NCBI GenBank assembly: GCA_002482775.1
Contig: DLGQ01000052.1
Span: forward strand, 1-12,069
Length of the DNA stretch: 12,069 nt
Direction: 5' to 3'
From: Flavobacteriales bacterium UBA7690
Lineage (GTDB): Bacteria > Bacteroidota > Bacteroidia > Flavobacteriales_F > PHOS-HE28
Shown here: positions 1 to 7,306 of the stretch, one piece after another
How the letters are laid out: the number at the start of each line of letters is the position of its first letter
Position numbering within the stretch: the first letter of the stretch is position 1
Translations under genes and position numbers: made by a program
The notes under the pieces: model-generated
Seen by the model: only the letters and a program-made list of their open reading frames with translations
Databases searched by the model: none
What the model was told of the DNA's origin: nothing

Positions 1-3000
1 CGATCCAGCCTTAGCTGCCACCGGTAGGGATCGCTCGCATCATCGGTGAAGCACAACCCACCCACGTTCATTGTATCGTTGGAAGCATTGTACAGCTCGA
101 ACCAGTCGTCGTACTCCCCGAGTTCATCCGCGATGGTGCTGGCATTGGAGGCCATCACCTCGTTCACGAAGAGACCGGAAACATCGACCGGTGAACTGTT
201 GGGTGCCCCGGGGCTGCCCATCAGGACATGGCTTTCGCGCCAGTCGGTGGGTGTGTTGCTTTCGCGCTCGGGTTCGAGTTCAACCGTGGCACCTTGCCCA
301 TCGGCAAGTGGCGGCCATGGCCGGTGGTCGGCATAACGCAGGCTGTGTACCTGTTCACCCGCCGCATCGTGGATCGCGACTTTGCCTGCCGCATTGTTCA
401 TGTCGAAATGGAAGTCGCCGAGTACATCGCTCACCTCGGGGTGGTGCTGTGAAAAGCGTTGGCGGTCCTGGCAAACCACCCGGTAGCCTCCCGCCGCGAT
501 CACCGTGTTCGGCCCGAAGGTGTATTCGAAGAGACCATGCATGAGGCGCCAACCGGACAGGTCCACAGGCTCTTCGGTGCGGTTGTGCAGTTCCACCCAA
601 TCGCCTGGATCGAAGAGGTCCGAGGAGTGGTAGTTGCATTCGTTCACATGAACGGAAAGGCCGTAGGTGCCGCTGTGCGTGTAGTACGCACCACGATCGG
701 CCGCGCTGCCATCGCCGTCGGGCGCGGAGGTGGGATCACCGGAATCGATGCACGGCGATCCGGGCTGGAGTTCGAAGTTGCCTGTTGAAGGATGCACGAG
801 CAGCGGATCGGTATTCAGATTTCCAATGCCCGCCAATGCTTCGCGGTCGGAGAGGGAGAAACTCACTTCGATCGTGGAACGGTTATCGTGCGCAATGCTG
901 GAATCGGCACTGGCCGAGAGGATCGTGTTCTTCACGAAGGCTGTGCCACCGCCGCGCAACGTGCTCTTCTCGTAACAGGCCACCCCGATGCGGTTGCCAT
1001 AGAGCGTGCTCTGGTCGAGGTACGCCACCGCCAAGCTGTCCTTCACGGCCACGCCCAGATCGCAGTCGTGGATCAAATTGCGCCGGATGTTCGCATTGGA
1101 CTGCGAGCCGATGGAGATGCCTTTGTCCGTGCAGTCATGGATGATGTTGCCCTCAATGAGCACATTACCCGAGTTGATGCCGAGGTCGATGCCATCGCAG
1201 TTGGAGCCGAGGAAGCCGTAGATGAGGTTCTCGCGCACTATTCCGTTGGTGATGCCCTTCAGGTCGATAGCGTCCGTGTTGTTGGCGCGGTTGCCACGGA
1301 ACGTACACTGTTCGATCAATGGCGCATCCATGTCGTACAGGCTGATGAATCCGTTCACACTGTTGAAGGTGTGGAATTCCGAACCGGTGATGTGCGCACT
1401 ACCGCCGCGTGCGATGAAAGGAGCCAGGCCTTCCGTGATGGTGCTGCCTTCCACTAGCAGATCGGTGTGGTAGGCCGAGATGGTGGAGTAGTGGGTGGCG
1501 CGATCGCGACCGAAACTTCCGCCCCGCAAGTCGGTGTATTGAATGATGATGCTGTCCGTTGGCGAATCGGCGTGGATGCTGCCCCATTTGCCGGATCCGC
1601 CATAGAACGAACGCCTGGCGGTGGGTGCGGGATCCGAGCTTACGTTGATGCGATGGACTTCGGTGCCGTTGAACGCGAGCCCGCCTTGCACATCGAAACA
1701 CACCCCATCGGTGAGTAGCAGCGTTGCGCCAGCTTCCACAGTGAGGCGGGCGCCGGGAAGGATCAGCACATCTTCTAAACCATACCACGGCGACGCAGCG
1801 GCGGCCAGGGTCGTGTCCTGTGCCACGAGCGGCGGAATGATGCTGATGTCATCCACCGGCGCGAAGACGGCGACGAAGGTTGTGTCACCCGTGGGGGTTA
1901 GGCTGGCGTTCGCGTCGTTGCCATCGATCCCCTGCCACAACACGAAGCGGTGTCCAGGAGTAGGAATGGCTTGCAGGGTGATGCGCGCGTTGCGGAAGAA
2001 GGGGCCGCTCATGTCCGCAGTGAACGGCACACCGCTCACCACCACCGAACCTTCGCCAACGATCTGCAGCGAGACGTTGGCGCCATCGGTGGTGCCGAAC
2101 AGATCCGTCAGGTGCTCGCGATAGTGCGCTGGTCTTTCCTGAAGAAAGTCGCGGATCTGGTCAACGTTCGCGCCCCAGGCTGCCATGGACGGCGGTGTGT
2201 TCCAACGCCCGATGTGGCGCGGCATCTGCGGTTGGAACACGTTCTGCAAACTGTCCACGATAGCCACCGTGGTGCTCGGACTGAAGTGAGTGTTCAAGTA
2301 CGCGGCTGATCGTTGGATGAACTCGTCGCGGAACTGCGCATTCTGTAGCAGCTTGTTGAAGAGCACAGTGGACCACGCAGGTAATGTTCCCGAAAGACCA
2401 GCGAGCTTCGAAATGGTGTTCACTTCGACCGGATCACCGCCGAGCTGGCCGAAGGCATGTTCGAGATCGGCTGCGATCCACCGCCATAGTTGGTCGCCGT
2501 TGGCATCGCGGTTGCGCCAGTAGCGGTTGTTGAGGTCGGCGATCTGGTAACCGATGAAGGCTCGCAGGACCGTGTAGTTCAGGTATTCGTTCACGTCCAC
2601 TTGTGCGGCGACGGTGGCGTAATTCGCGGAGTCGGCGAGGTCATTGTTCTCCACGAAGTCCATCAACGCACGGTAGGCATGCTGGTCGCCGGTGTTGACC
2701 AGCAAGCTGTCTTCGAGGTAGTCGAGGTTGTTCGCATTCACCTCGTGGTTGCTGCCGATGTAGTCCTCATCCAATCGTTCGCGCAGTTCGTAGATGCCTT
2801 GGTACGCACCGTTCACGAAGACCACGCAGGGTTTGTGGTCCTGGAGATCGATGTCCATCTTTCCTTTCACCAGGTTCACCCCGAGACCGTCGCGGAAGAA
2901 GGCCGTGTTGTAGTCGTTGCCGCCATTTCGCAGTAGGAAAGAGGAGTAGCGTGCAACGGGCTTGTCGGGGAAGAGCGGGTAGTTGAGTACCTCGGTGCCG

Positions 3001-4070
3001 TATTTCTCCCGGAAGCGGATGGAGAGCGGACGTTGCGGCAGGTTGTAGATGGAACTGCCGAAGACCCGCAGCCCTACTCCGGCGAGGAAGGCTGGTTCGT
3101 TCGTACCGGGCTCGAAGTAGGCGATGTTCGCAGGCACCTCACGGTCTTTGATCGCGTTCTGCAGGATGCCGAAGTTGAAACCGTAGAGCTCTGCTGCATC
3201 CGCGGTGATCGAGAGGATCGGGAACTGGTCGTTCTCGTTGATGAAGTAGGTGCGCGTGATCACTTTACCCGGCATCTTTCCTTCCACATAGATGCGTGCT
3301 TTGATGCAGAGGCTCAGGTTGAGCGGGATGGCGCTGGCGTAGATCGGCGATGTCTCCTTCGGTGTGGATCCATCGTAGGTGTAGCGGATCGTGGCGCCGG
3401 GTTCCGATGTGCTCAGCGTGAGGCTTTGTGTACCTTGATAGAAGCCGTCCGGTAAGGAGAACTCGGGTTCACCAGCTGTTTCCATCAACGCCGATCCGTA
3501 AGATGAATTCGGGGTGCCCGGGGTTGGTTCGCCGAAGTAGAGCCAGGTGAGTTGATCGTCAGGATCAAGACCAAATGAGACATCGCTGGTCTGTACGCCG
3601 TACATGACTTGGTCCACTACATTGCCCAGCGTATTGAACACACCGATGTATTCGCCATCGCCGGAGAGCTTGAAGTCCGCGTGGCAAGCGGTCATGGTCG
3701 TGGTGATGTTCCGGTAGGGGACGAAGGCCGTTTCCCCGGGACGCAGGTCCAGGTCATCGGCCCAGATCACCAGCAGTTGTCCGGGTGAGAGCGTGATCGC
3801 TGGCAGCGCCCATCCACCGCTGCCATCAGGATCCTGGGAGATGCTGTAGCCGCTCAGATCTACTGGTAATGCGGACGCGTTGCGCAGTTCCACGAAGTCG
3901 GCGAACTCGCCCATGTCGGGGTCGGCCTGCACCGTGCTGTTCACGGCGAGGATCTCGTTGATGCTGAGCTGGGCGGTCGTCAGTTGGACAACACCCATGC
4001 TGAACAACAGAACTGAAAGACGCGCGCGGCTCCGAAGGTCAGATATGGAAAGGAATGATCCCAGCTTCAT
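1..4070 (-). CDS. Giant exported lamin-tail / CotH-kinase / beta-helix mosaic protein (3' end beyond window)
   Basis: The minus strand is open from an ATG at 4070 to the window edge, giving 1356 codons with no stop; the C-terminus is missing. A long signal peptide appears to end near residue 34 (TTAQ before LSINEI). Domains seen in order: lamin-tail domain (about 35-190, SINEI and WVEL-type motifs), chitobiase C-terminal-like segment (205-277, RYTYDGSTP), CotH-like kinase (283-660, with VNGAYQGIYELRERLDE at 419-435 and DLEHAFG at 535-541), a divergent InlB B-repeat-like domain (665-738), a right-handed beta-helix (about 765-1130, with repeated turns such as EGNIIHDC and RRNLIHDC), a second lamin-tail (1138-1290) and the start of a third (from 1300). 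CotH proteins are atypical kinases known to phosphorylate spore-coat proteins; the substrate here is unknown. It starts 16 nt after the upstream T9SS gene, so co-transcription is likely. A T9SS sorting domain in the missing C-terminus is expected but not seen. Confidence 0.9.
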   Translation of the reverse strand, partial: MKLGSFLSISDLRSRARLSVLLFSMGVVQLTTAQLSINEILAVNSTVQADPDMGEFADFVELRNASALPVDLSGYSISQDPDGSGGWALPAITLSPGQLLVIWADDLDLRPGETAFVPYRNITTTMTACHADFKLSGDGEYIGVFNTLGNVVDQVMYGVQTSDVSFGLDPDDQLTWLYFGEPTPGTPNSSYGSALMETAGEPEFSLPDGFYQGTQSLTLSTSEPGATIRYTYDGSTPKETSPIYASAIPLNLSLCIKARIYVEGKMPGKVITRTYFINENDQFPILSITADAAELYGFNFGILQNAIKDREVPANIAYFEPGTNEPAFLAGVGLRVFGSSIYNLPQRPLSIRFREKYGTEVLNYPLFPDKPVARYSSFLLRNGGNDYNTAFFRDGLGVNLVKGKMDIDLQDHKPCVVFVNGAYQGIYELRERLDEDYIGSNHEVNANNLDYLEDSLLVNTGDQHAYRALMDFVENNDLADSANYATVAAQVDVNEYLNYTVLRAFIGYQIADLNNRYWRNRDANGDQLWRWIAADLEHAFGQLGGDPVEVNTISKLAGLSGTLPAWSTVLFNKLLQNAQFRDEFIQRSAAYLNTHFSPSTTVAIVDSLQNVFQPQMPRHIGRWNTPPSMAAWGANVDQIRDFLQERPAHYREHLTDLFGTTDGANVSLQIVGEGSVVVSGVPFTADMSGPFFRNARITLQAIPTPGHRFVLWQGIDGNDANASLTPTGDTTFVAVFAPVDDISIIPPLVAQDTTLAAAASPWYGLEDVLILPGARLTVEAGATLLLTDGVCFDVQGGLAFNGTEVHRINVSSDPAPTARRSFYGGSGKWGSIHADSPTDSIIIQYTDLRGGSFGRDRATHYSTISAYHTDLLVEGSTITEGLAPFIARGGSAHITGSEFHTFNSVNGFISLYDMDAPLIEQCTFRGNRANNTDAIDLKGITNGIVRENLIYGFLGSNCDGIDLGINSGNVLIEGNIIHDCTDKGISIGSQSNANIRRNLIHDCDLGVAVKDSLAVAYLDQSTLYGNRIGVACYEKSTLRGGGTAFVKNTILSASADSSIAHDNRSTIEVSFSLSDREALAGIGNLNTDPLLVHPSTGNFELQPGSPCIDSGDPTSAPDGDGSAADRGAYYTHSGTYGLSVHVNECNYHSSDLFDPGDWVELHNRTEEPVDLSGWRLMHGLFEYTFGPNTVIAAGGYRVVCQDRQRFSQHHPEVSDVLGDFHFDMNNAAGKVAIHDAAGEQVHSLRYADHRPWPPLADGQGATVELEPERESNTPTDWRESHVLMGSPGAPNSSPVDVSGLFVNEVMASNASTIADELGEYDDWFELYNASNDTMNVGGLCFTDDASDPYRWQLRLD

Positions 4071-4086
4071 GTATAGTAGCCGTCGC

Positions 4087-5748
4087 TCAATGCTTGATGA
4101 ATCGCTGTGTGGACCTGAATTCCTCTGAGATCACGGAGAGCATGTAAGGACCAGGAGCGAGGTCATTGATGTCGAGTTGCATCACGGAGCCTGATGAACG
4201 TTGCGTGACCTGATGCAACACACGGCCATCCAACGTAAGCACTTCAACGGTGACGGCTGATCGCAGGATCGGATCCACGCGAATGGCGATCGAGCTGTTG
4301 GCTGGATTGGGCCAAAGTGCGAACCCTTGATCATCGCGTTCATCGATACCGGTGCTGGTCTCCGCCTCGAATTTCGCAAGGAAACCCATGGGTTTTCGGC
4401 CATACCGAGCAGGGTAGAGGTGAACGTAGAAGGAGTCGAGTTGACTCGTGTTGTTGAGTGCTTGCGTTCCGAATTCCGCCGGATCGGATTCGAAGTTGCC
4501 GGCCAGGTAGAACTCATCGTTGCCCACCACATGGATGCTCGTTGCTTCATCGATGTGGATCCCTCCAGCTGACATGCCCCACACTTCATCACCGCTGTTC
4601 GAGTACTTCGCTACGAAGATCTGCGGGTAGTAGTAGGGTGCATTGTACGGGTTGTGCAAGGTGTCCGCAGCGAAGAAAAGCGTATCGCTGAAATAGGAAC
4701 CGGTAACGTAGACGTTCCCTTCCTCATCCAAGCCGAGGCTTTCAGCACGGTCCAAACTGTGGTTCGGGGTTTCGCCACCAAAGTCGCGGCTCCAGATGGT
4801 GTTGAGTTCCTGATCCAACTTGAGCGTATAGACCTTCGAATCGCCCAAGGGCCATCCCCAGCCGATGCCGTAGTTCACGTCCCGTGCACAAGCATACAAA
4901 CTGTTCTCGTGTGCCTCCAGCGCGGTGAAGTCGCCATGATCGTAACTCATCGTGGTGGTCAGAAGTGTTCCGTTCTGATCATGCTTGACGACGTATGCGG
5001 CAAAGCCTTGATCACCGATCAAGGTGGTGTTATCGAAGGTGACCGTCCCATACATCCAACCACTGAGGTAGACATTCTGCTCGTCATCCAGGGCAAGGGC
5101 GGAAGAATAGGCTGCGCCGCTTTCCGAGATGCCGGTGCGCTCCCAGAGCAAGTTCCCGTTGGGTGCGTACTTGCGGATGAAGAGGTGGATGGTCTGTTGG
5201 GTGAATTTGTTGATCACCTGGCCGCTGACATGGATGTTCCCCGATACATCCATCCGTACACAAGTGGCTTCATCGATCTCGGTTCCGCCGATCTGCTTAA
5301 CCCATGCCAAGGATCGGTCGGCATTGAACTTCGCCAGGAATGCATCCGACTCGCCAGTGTTGGAGAGCGTTGTGTCACCAACGGTGAGAAAGACGCTCCT
5401 GAAGTTCCCGACGGCCACGAATTCACCGGATGTATGCGCTGCCACATCGGTCGCGATATCGTTGTTCGCCCCACCGATGCGGGTGGCCCATTCGTAATCG
5501 CCATTCGCGTCGGCAAGGGCTACGAAACCATCGTCCTGGCCGCTATTGGTCAATGTCTGGTCACCGAGCACCATCGTTGTTGCCGCGAAGGTGCCGCACA
5601 CGAGCGCGTGAGCCCCAGGATACGAACGTACTTGCTCGATGCGTGTGGTGGTGTTGGTACTTCCAAGGCTATTGGCCCATTGGCAGGTTTGCGCATGACC
5701 GACCAGGTGGAGGGTCGCGATCGTGATCGCAGAGAGTGGAGCTTTCAT
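4087..5748 (-). CDS. Beta-propeller-repeat secreted protein with T9SS type A sorting domain
   Basis: A 553-residue protein starts at ATG 5748. The frame stays open upstream to 6102, but that extension lacks a signal peptide and overlaps the next gene, whereas the 5748 start gives MKAPLSAITIATLHLVGHAQ, a convincing signal peptide. The body (about 21-460) holds repeated units resembling SBBP/beta-propeller repeats: a Trp-containing strand, a GG-x(2-4)-D turn (IGGANNDIA at 91-99, IGGTEIDEA at 153-161, AGGIHIDEA at 394-402) and a VYV-TG or IHVSG strand. The C-terminal 75 residues form a T9SS type A sorting domain: FALWPNPAN at 477-484, then strands, a GRVLHQV turn and an APGPYMLSV segment near the end. 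This implies export across the outer membrane and attachment or release by T9SS. No enzymatic motif is visible. It probably shares a transcript with the CotH mosaic gene 16 nt downstream. Confidence 0.9.
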   Translation of the reverse strand: MKAPLSAITIATLHLVGHAQTCQWANSLGSTNTTTRIEQVRSYPGAHALVCGTFAATTMVLGDQTLTNSGQDDGFVALADANGDYEWATRIGGANNDIATDVAAHTSGEFVAVGNFRSVFLTVGDTTLSNTGESDAFLAKFNADRSLAWVKQIGGTEIDEATCVRMDVSGNIHVSGQVINKFTQQTIHLFIRKYAPNGNLLWERTGISESGAAYSSALALDDEQNVYLSGWMYGTVTFDNTTLIGDQGFAAYVVKHDQNGTLLTTTMSYDHGDFTALEAHENSLYACARDVNYGIGWGWPLGDSKVYTLKLDQELNTIWSRDFGGETPNHSLDRAESLGLDEEGNVYVTGSYFSDTLFFAADTLHNPYNAPYYYPQIFVAKYSNSGDEVWGMSAGGIHIDEATSIHVVGNDEFYLAGNFESDPAEFGTQALNNTSQLDSFYVHLYPARYGRKPMGFLAKFEAETSTGIDERDDQGFALWPNPANSSIAIRVDPILRSAVTVEVLTLDGRVLHQVTQRSSGSVMQLDINDLAPGPYMLSVISEEFRSTQRFIKH

Positions 5749-5771
5749 CAGCGGTTCAGCGGAGTGTAAAT

Positions 5772-5806
5772 GACAACACGGTTCCTTTTGATCAAAGACA
5801 ACACGG
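5772..5806. repeat. Direct 10-bp repeats flanking a TTTGATCAAA palindrome
   Basis: The decamer GACAACACGG occurs at 5772-5781 and again at 5797-5806, 25 bp start to start. Between them, at 5787-5796, lies the perfect 10-bp palindrome TTTGATCAAA. The block is 24-59 bp upstream of the ATG at 5748, where an operator or promoter element would be expected. The repeats are directly visible; a regulatory role is inference, and a chance occurrence cannot be excluded. Confidence 0.45.
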
Positions 5807-5848
5807 ATGCGGCAAACGTTGCCTTCATGGTGCAGCGGAGGGTCGTAT

Positions 5849-5892
5849 GACCGGATCGGTGACGAGCGGTTGGTGGGGTCGAAGATCCGGTC
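5849..5892. repeat. Inverted repeat, 9-bp arms, 26-nt spacer
   Basis: GACCGGATC at 5849-5857 is the exact reverse complement of GATCCGGTC at 5884-5892. On the minus strand it lies 114-157 nt past the stop of the M15 gene and 101-144 nt before the next start. There is no T-tract after it, so it is not a classic intrinsic terminator. It may be an RNA hairpin in the leader or a protein-binding dyad. Confidence 0.4.
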
Positions 5893-6005
5893 TCTGCTTT
5901 TGTGAATATGGATCATGTCTACCTGCCGTCTGATCGGAAACAACAGGGCCATAACGCTGCTTGGATCTAGAGATACGCGTTCACGGAACCGCCTTATGGT
6001 GTGTT

Positions 6006-6797
6006 CTATTCCAGCGTGAACCGCAGGTGTGAACAACGGCCGCGGCTCTTCTCGATATGCTGGTGATCCTGCGGGCGAGGCCATCGACCTCCCCAGGACC
6101 ATCCCAAGGCGTGCAGGTATCTCAACGTGTTCGCTCGGGTCAGCGTTCCTGGACGCTTGGTATCGTGCCGGCCTGAAGCGGGTTCAACGATCGTGCCGTT
6201 TGGGTCGTGCCGCACCATCGGGTTCTGCATCGGATTGATGTCGATGGCGATACCCTGTGCATGTTTGGAATGTTCGCCTGAGGTGGGTTTCGTGCGGTAG
6301 TTGAAGGCCGAAGTGTTGTTATCGGCCATGGACGCCGCATCGTTCCATCCGGTGGAGTCAGCGTTCAATCCATAACGATTGATGGGGATGACCTTCGCGA
6401 TGGGGAAGGTGTCGCGCCGGAACACTGCGAACAGGGCTTTCACATCTTGGGCGATACATGCGTGTACAACGAGCACACCGGAACGTAGACCGTCCGTGTC
6501 CACTTTCGTCATCGCACTATCCGCGAAGGTGAAGTAGGTGACTTCCAACACCGACAAGTGATCGCGGATCCCAGGATCCAATGTGCCCAGTTTGTTCTCG
6601 ATGATGCGCAACTCTTTGTCCATCCCGGCGGTGTCCGCGAGAGTGCTGTGCGAGAGCGGGTTCTCGGGCATGTTCCTGCGCACTTCCGGATCTTGAGCGC
6701 CTGGCACTTCTTCAGGTCCGGTACTCGACGTGCCACAGCCAACACACCACAGGATCACGCAAAAGAGCGCAGGGAAAGAATGAATGGAACGCTTCAC
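6006..6797 (-). CDS. M15-family peptidoglycan peptidase, predicted lipoprotein
   Basis: This encodes 263 residues from a GTG at 6797. That start overlaps the upstream TGA as GTGA, a typical coupled arrangement, and gives MKRSIHSFPALF; an adjacent GTG at 6800 is the alternative. The N-terminus is hydrophobic and ends in CVGC (Cys21), a lipobox-like site with an unusual Cys at -3, so an outer- or inner-membrane lipoprotein is likely. The C-terminal half matches M15 (VanY / Peptidase_M15_4-like) carboxypeptidases: SKHAQGIAIDINP gives zinc ligands H179 and D186 (H-x6-D), and GGRWPRPQDHQHIEK gives acid D244 and third ligand H247. Such enzymes cleave D-Ala or L-Ala/D-Glu bonds of peptidoglycan stem peptides. 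The N-terminal half (about 40-120) is unassigned. Family is confident; exact bond specificity is not. Confidence 0.88.
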   Translation of the reverse strand: MKRSIHSFPALFCVILWCVGCGTSSTGPEEVPGAQDPEVRRNMPENPLSHSTLADTAGMDKELRIIENKLGTLDPGIRDHLSVLEVTYFTFADSAMTKVDTDGLRSGVLVVHACIAQDVKALFAVFRRDTFPIAKVIPINRYGLNADSTGWNDAASMADNNTSAFNYRTKPTSGEHSKHAQGIAIDINPMQNPMVRHDPNGTIVEPASGRHDTKRPGTLTRANTLRYLHALGWSWGGRWPRPQDHQHIEKSRGRCSHLRFTLE

Positions 6798-7273
6798 CAC
6801 GAGAACGTGTAGGCCTCCGCGCCAAGTGTGAACGTGTGTGACTGCGTCGAGCTTCCTTCATGCTCAACGTGGACCAAGTTCTGCTGCTCGTAGAAGAGGT
6901 CTTGCAAGAGGGTGTTCGATACGGTCAGACCATTCAGGTTATCCACACCGGTGATCTGGAGGTAGCAATACAGCGTTTCCCCATCCAGCTCCTTGCCGAC
7001 CCAAATCCAATCCAGTGCCTTGCCGTTGCTCACCAACTTCAGGTGCTCGTGGAAGTAGGTGTTGAGGATGCTATCCGCTTCGGGGTGTTCGTTCGCGGAT
7101 GCCAGTTTCAGCGAAGCCACGTTCTCCAGCGCATGCTCGATGTCGTGCGCGGTGATCCGCCACGTGAGGTCTAACGTTCTCGTCGAGGGCACATGACGGA
7201 TCGTAAGGATCGAAACGAAGAAGTCGTGGACGGCGGCGGTTGTCAGTAGCAGTGAGAACAAGAGGACCTTCAT
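6794..7273 (-). CDS. DUF6702-like small exported protein
   Basis: This is a 159-residue protein starting at ATG 7273 (MKVLLFSLLLTTAAVHDFFVS); an in-frame TTG at 7282 would add only three residues and is less likely. A short signal peptide ends near residue 15. The mature start VHDFFVSILTIRH, the strand-rich body, the WRITAHDIEHALE segment and the closing aromatic strands resemble the Bacteroidota family DUF6702, in which a mature N-terminus of the form HPFYVS is common. Function is unknown; I infer a periplasmic or surface beta-sandwich. It lies 33 nt after the T9SS type B gene and its stop overlaps the start of the M15 gene, so these three probably form one operon. From memory, DUF6702 genes are often found near M1 peptidases in this phylum, and one is present about 1.9 kb away here. 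Assignment is from recognition, not a search. Confidence 0.8.
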   Translation of the reverse strand: MKVLLFSLLLTTAAVHDFFVSILTIRHVPSTRTLDLTWRITAHDIEHALENVASLKLASANEHPEADSILNTYFHEHLKLVSNGKALDWIWVGKELDGETLYCYLQITGVDNLNGLTVSNTLLQDLFYEQQNLVHVEHEGSSTQSHTFTLGAEAYTFSW

Positions 7274-7295
7274 GCGGTGCAAAGATCGGCACCGC
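7274..7295 (-). promoter_or_regulatory. Hairpin abutting the start codon of the DUF6702-like gene
   Basis: On the minus strand GCGGTGC (7295-7289) and GCACCGC (7280-7274) form a perfect 7-bp GC-rich stem with the 8-nt loop CGATCTTT. The base of the stem touches the ATG at 7273-7271. It fills most of the 33-nt spacer after the type B gene. Stem and position are seen; an effect on translation or on mRNA processing between the two cistrons is inference. There is no following T-run, so a terminator is unlikely. Confidence 0.5.
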
Positions 7296-7306
7296 GCGAG
7301 AACCTG

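Larger units (their letters stand above)
5749..6005. other. Intergenic region between peptidase lipoprotein and T9SS gene
   Basis: This 257-bp stretch has no convincing gene; the open frames that cross it have no signal peptide or recognisable motif. It is the only sizeable break in the minus-strand gene series, so it probably carries the promoter of the gene starting at 5748 and possibly the end of the upstream transcript. It contains a 9-bp inverted repeat (5849-5892) and a direct-repeat pair around a palindrome (5772-5806), listed separately. I could not find a full Bacteroidota-type promoter (TTG about 20 nt before TAnnTTTG). Confidence 0.6.

Noticed and set aside
4654..5769. A 371-codon plus-strand open frame opposite the T9SS type A gene
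   Set aside because: It is a shadow of the minus-strand gene, which has a signal peptide, repeats and a sorting domain; the opposite frame shows none.
5749..6102. N-terminal extension of the T9SS type A protein to 6102
   Set aside because: It would overlap the M15 gene by 97 bp, gives a non-hydrophobic 118-residue leader and buries the clear signal peptide at 5748.
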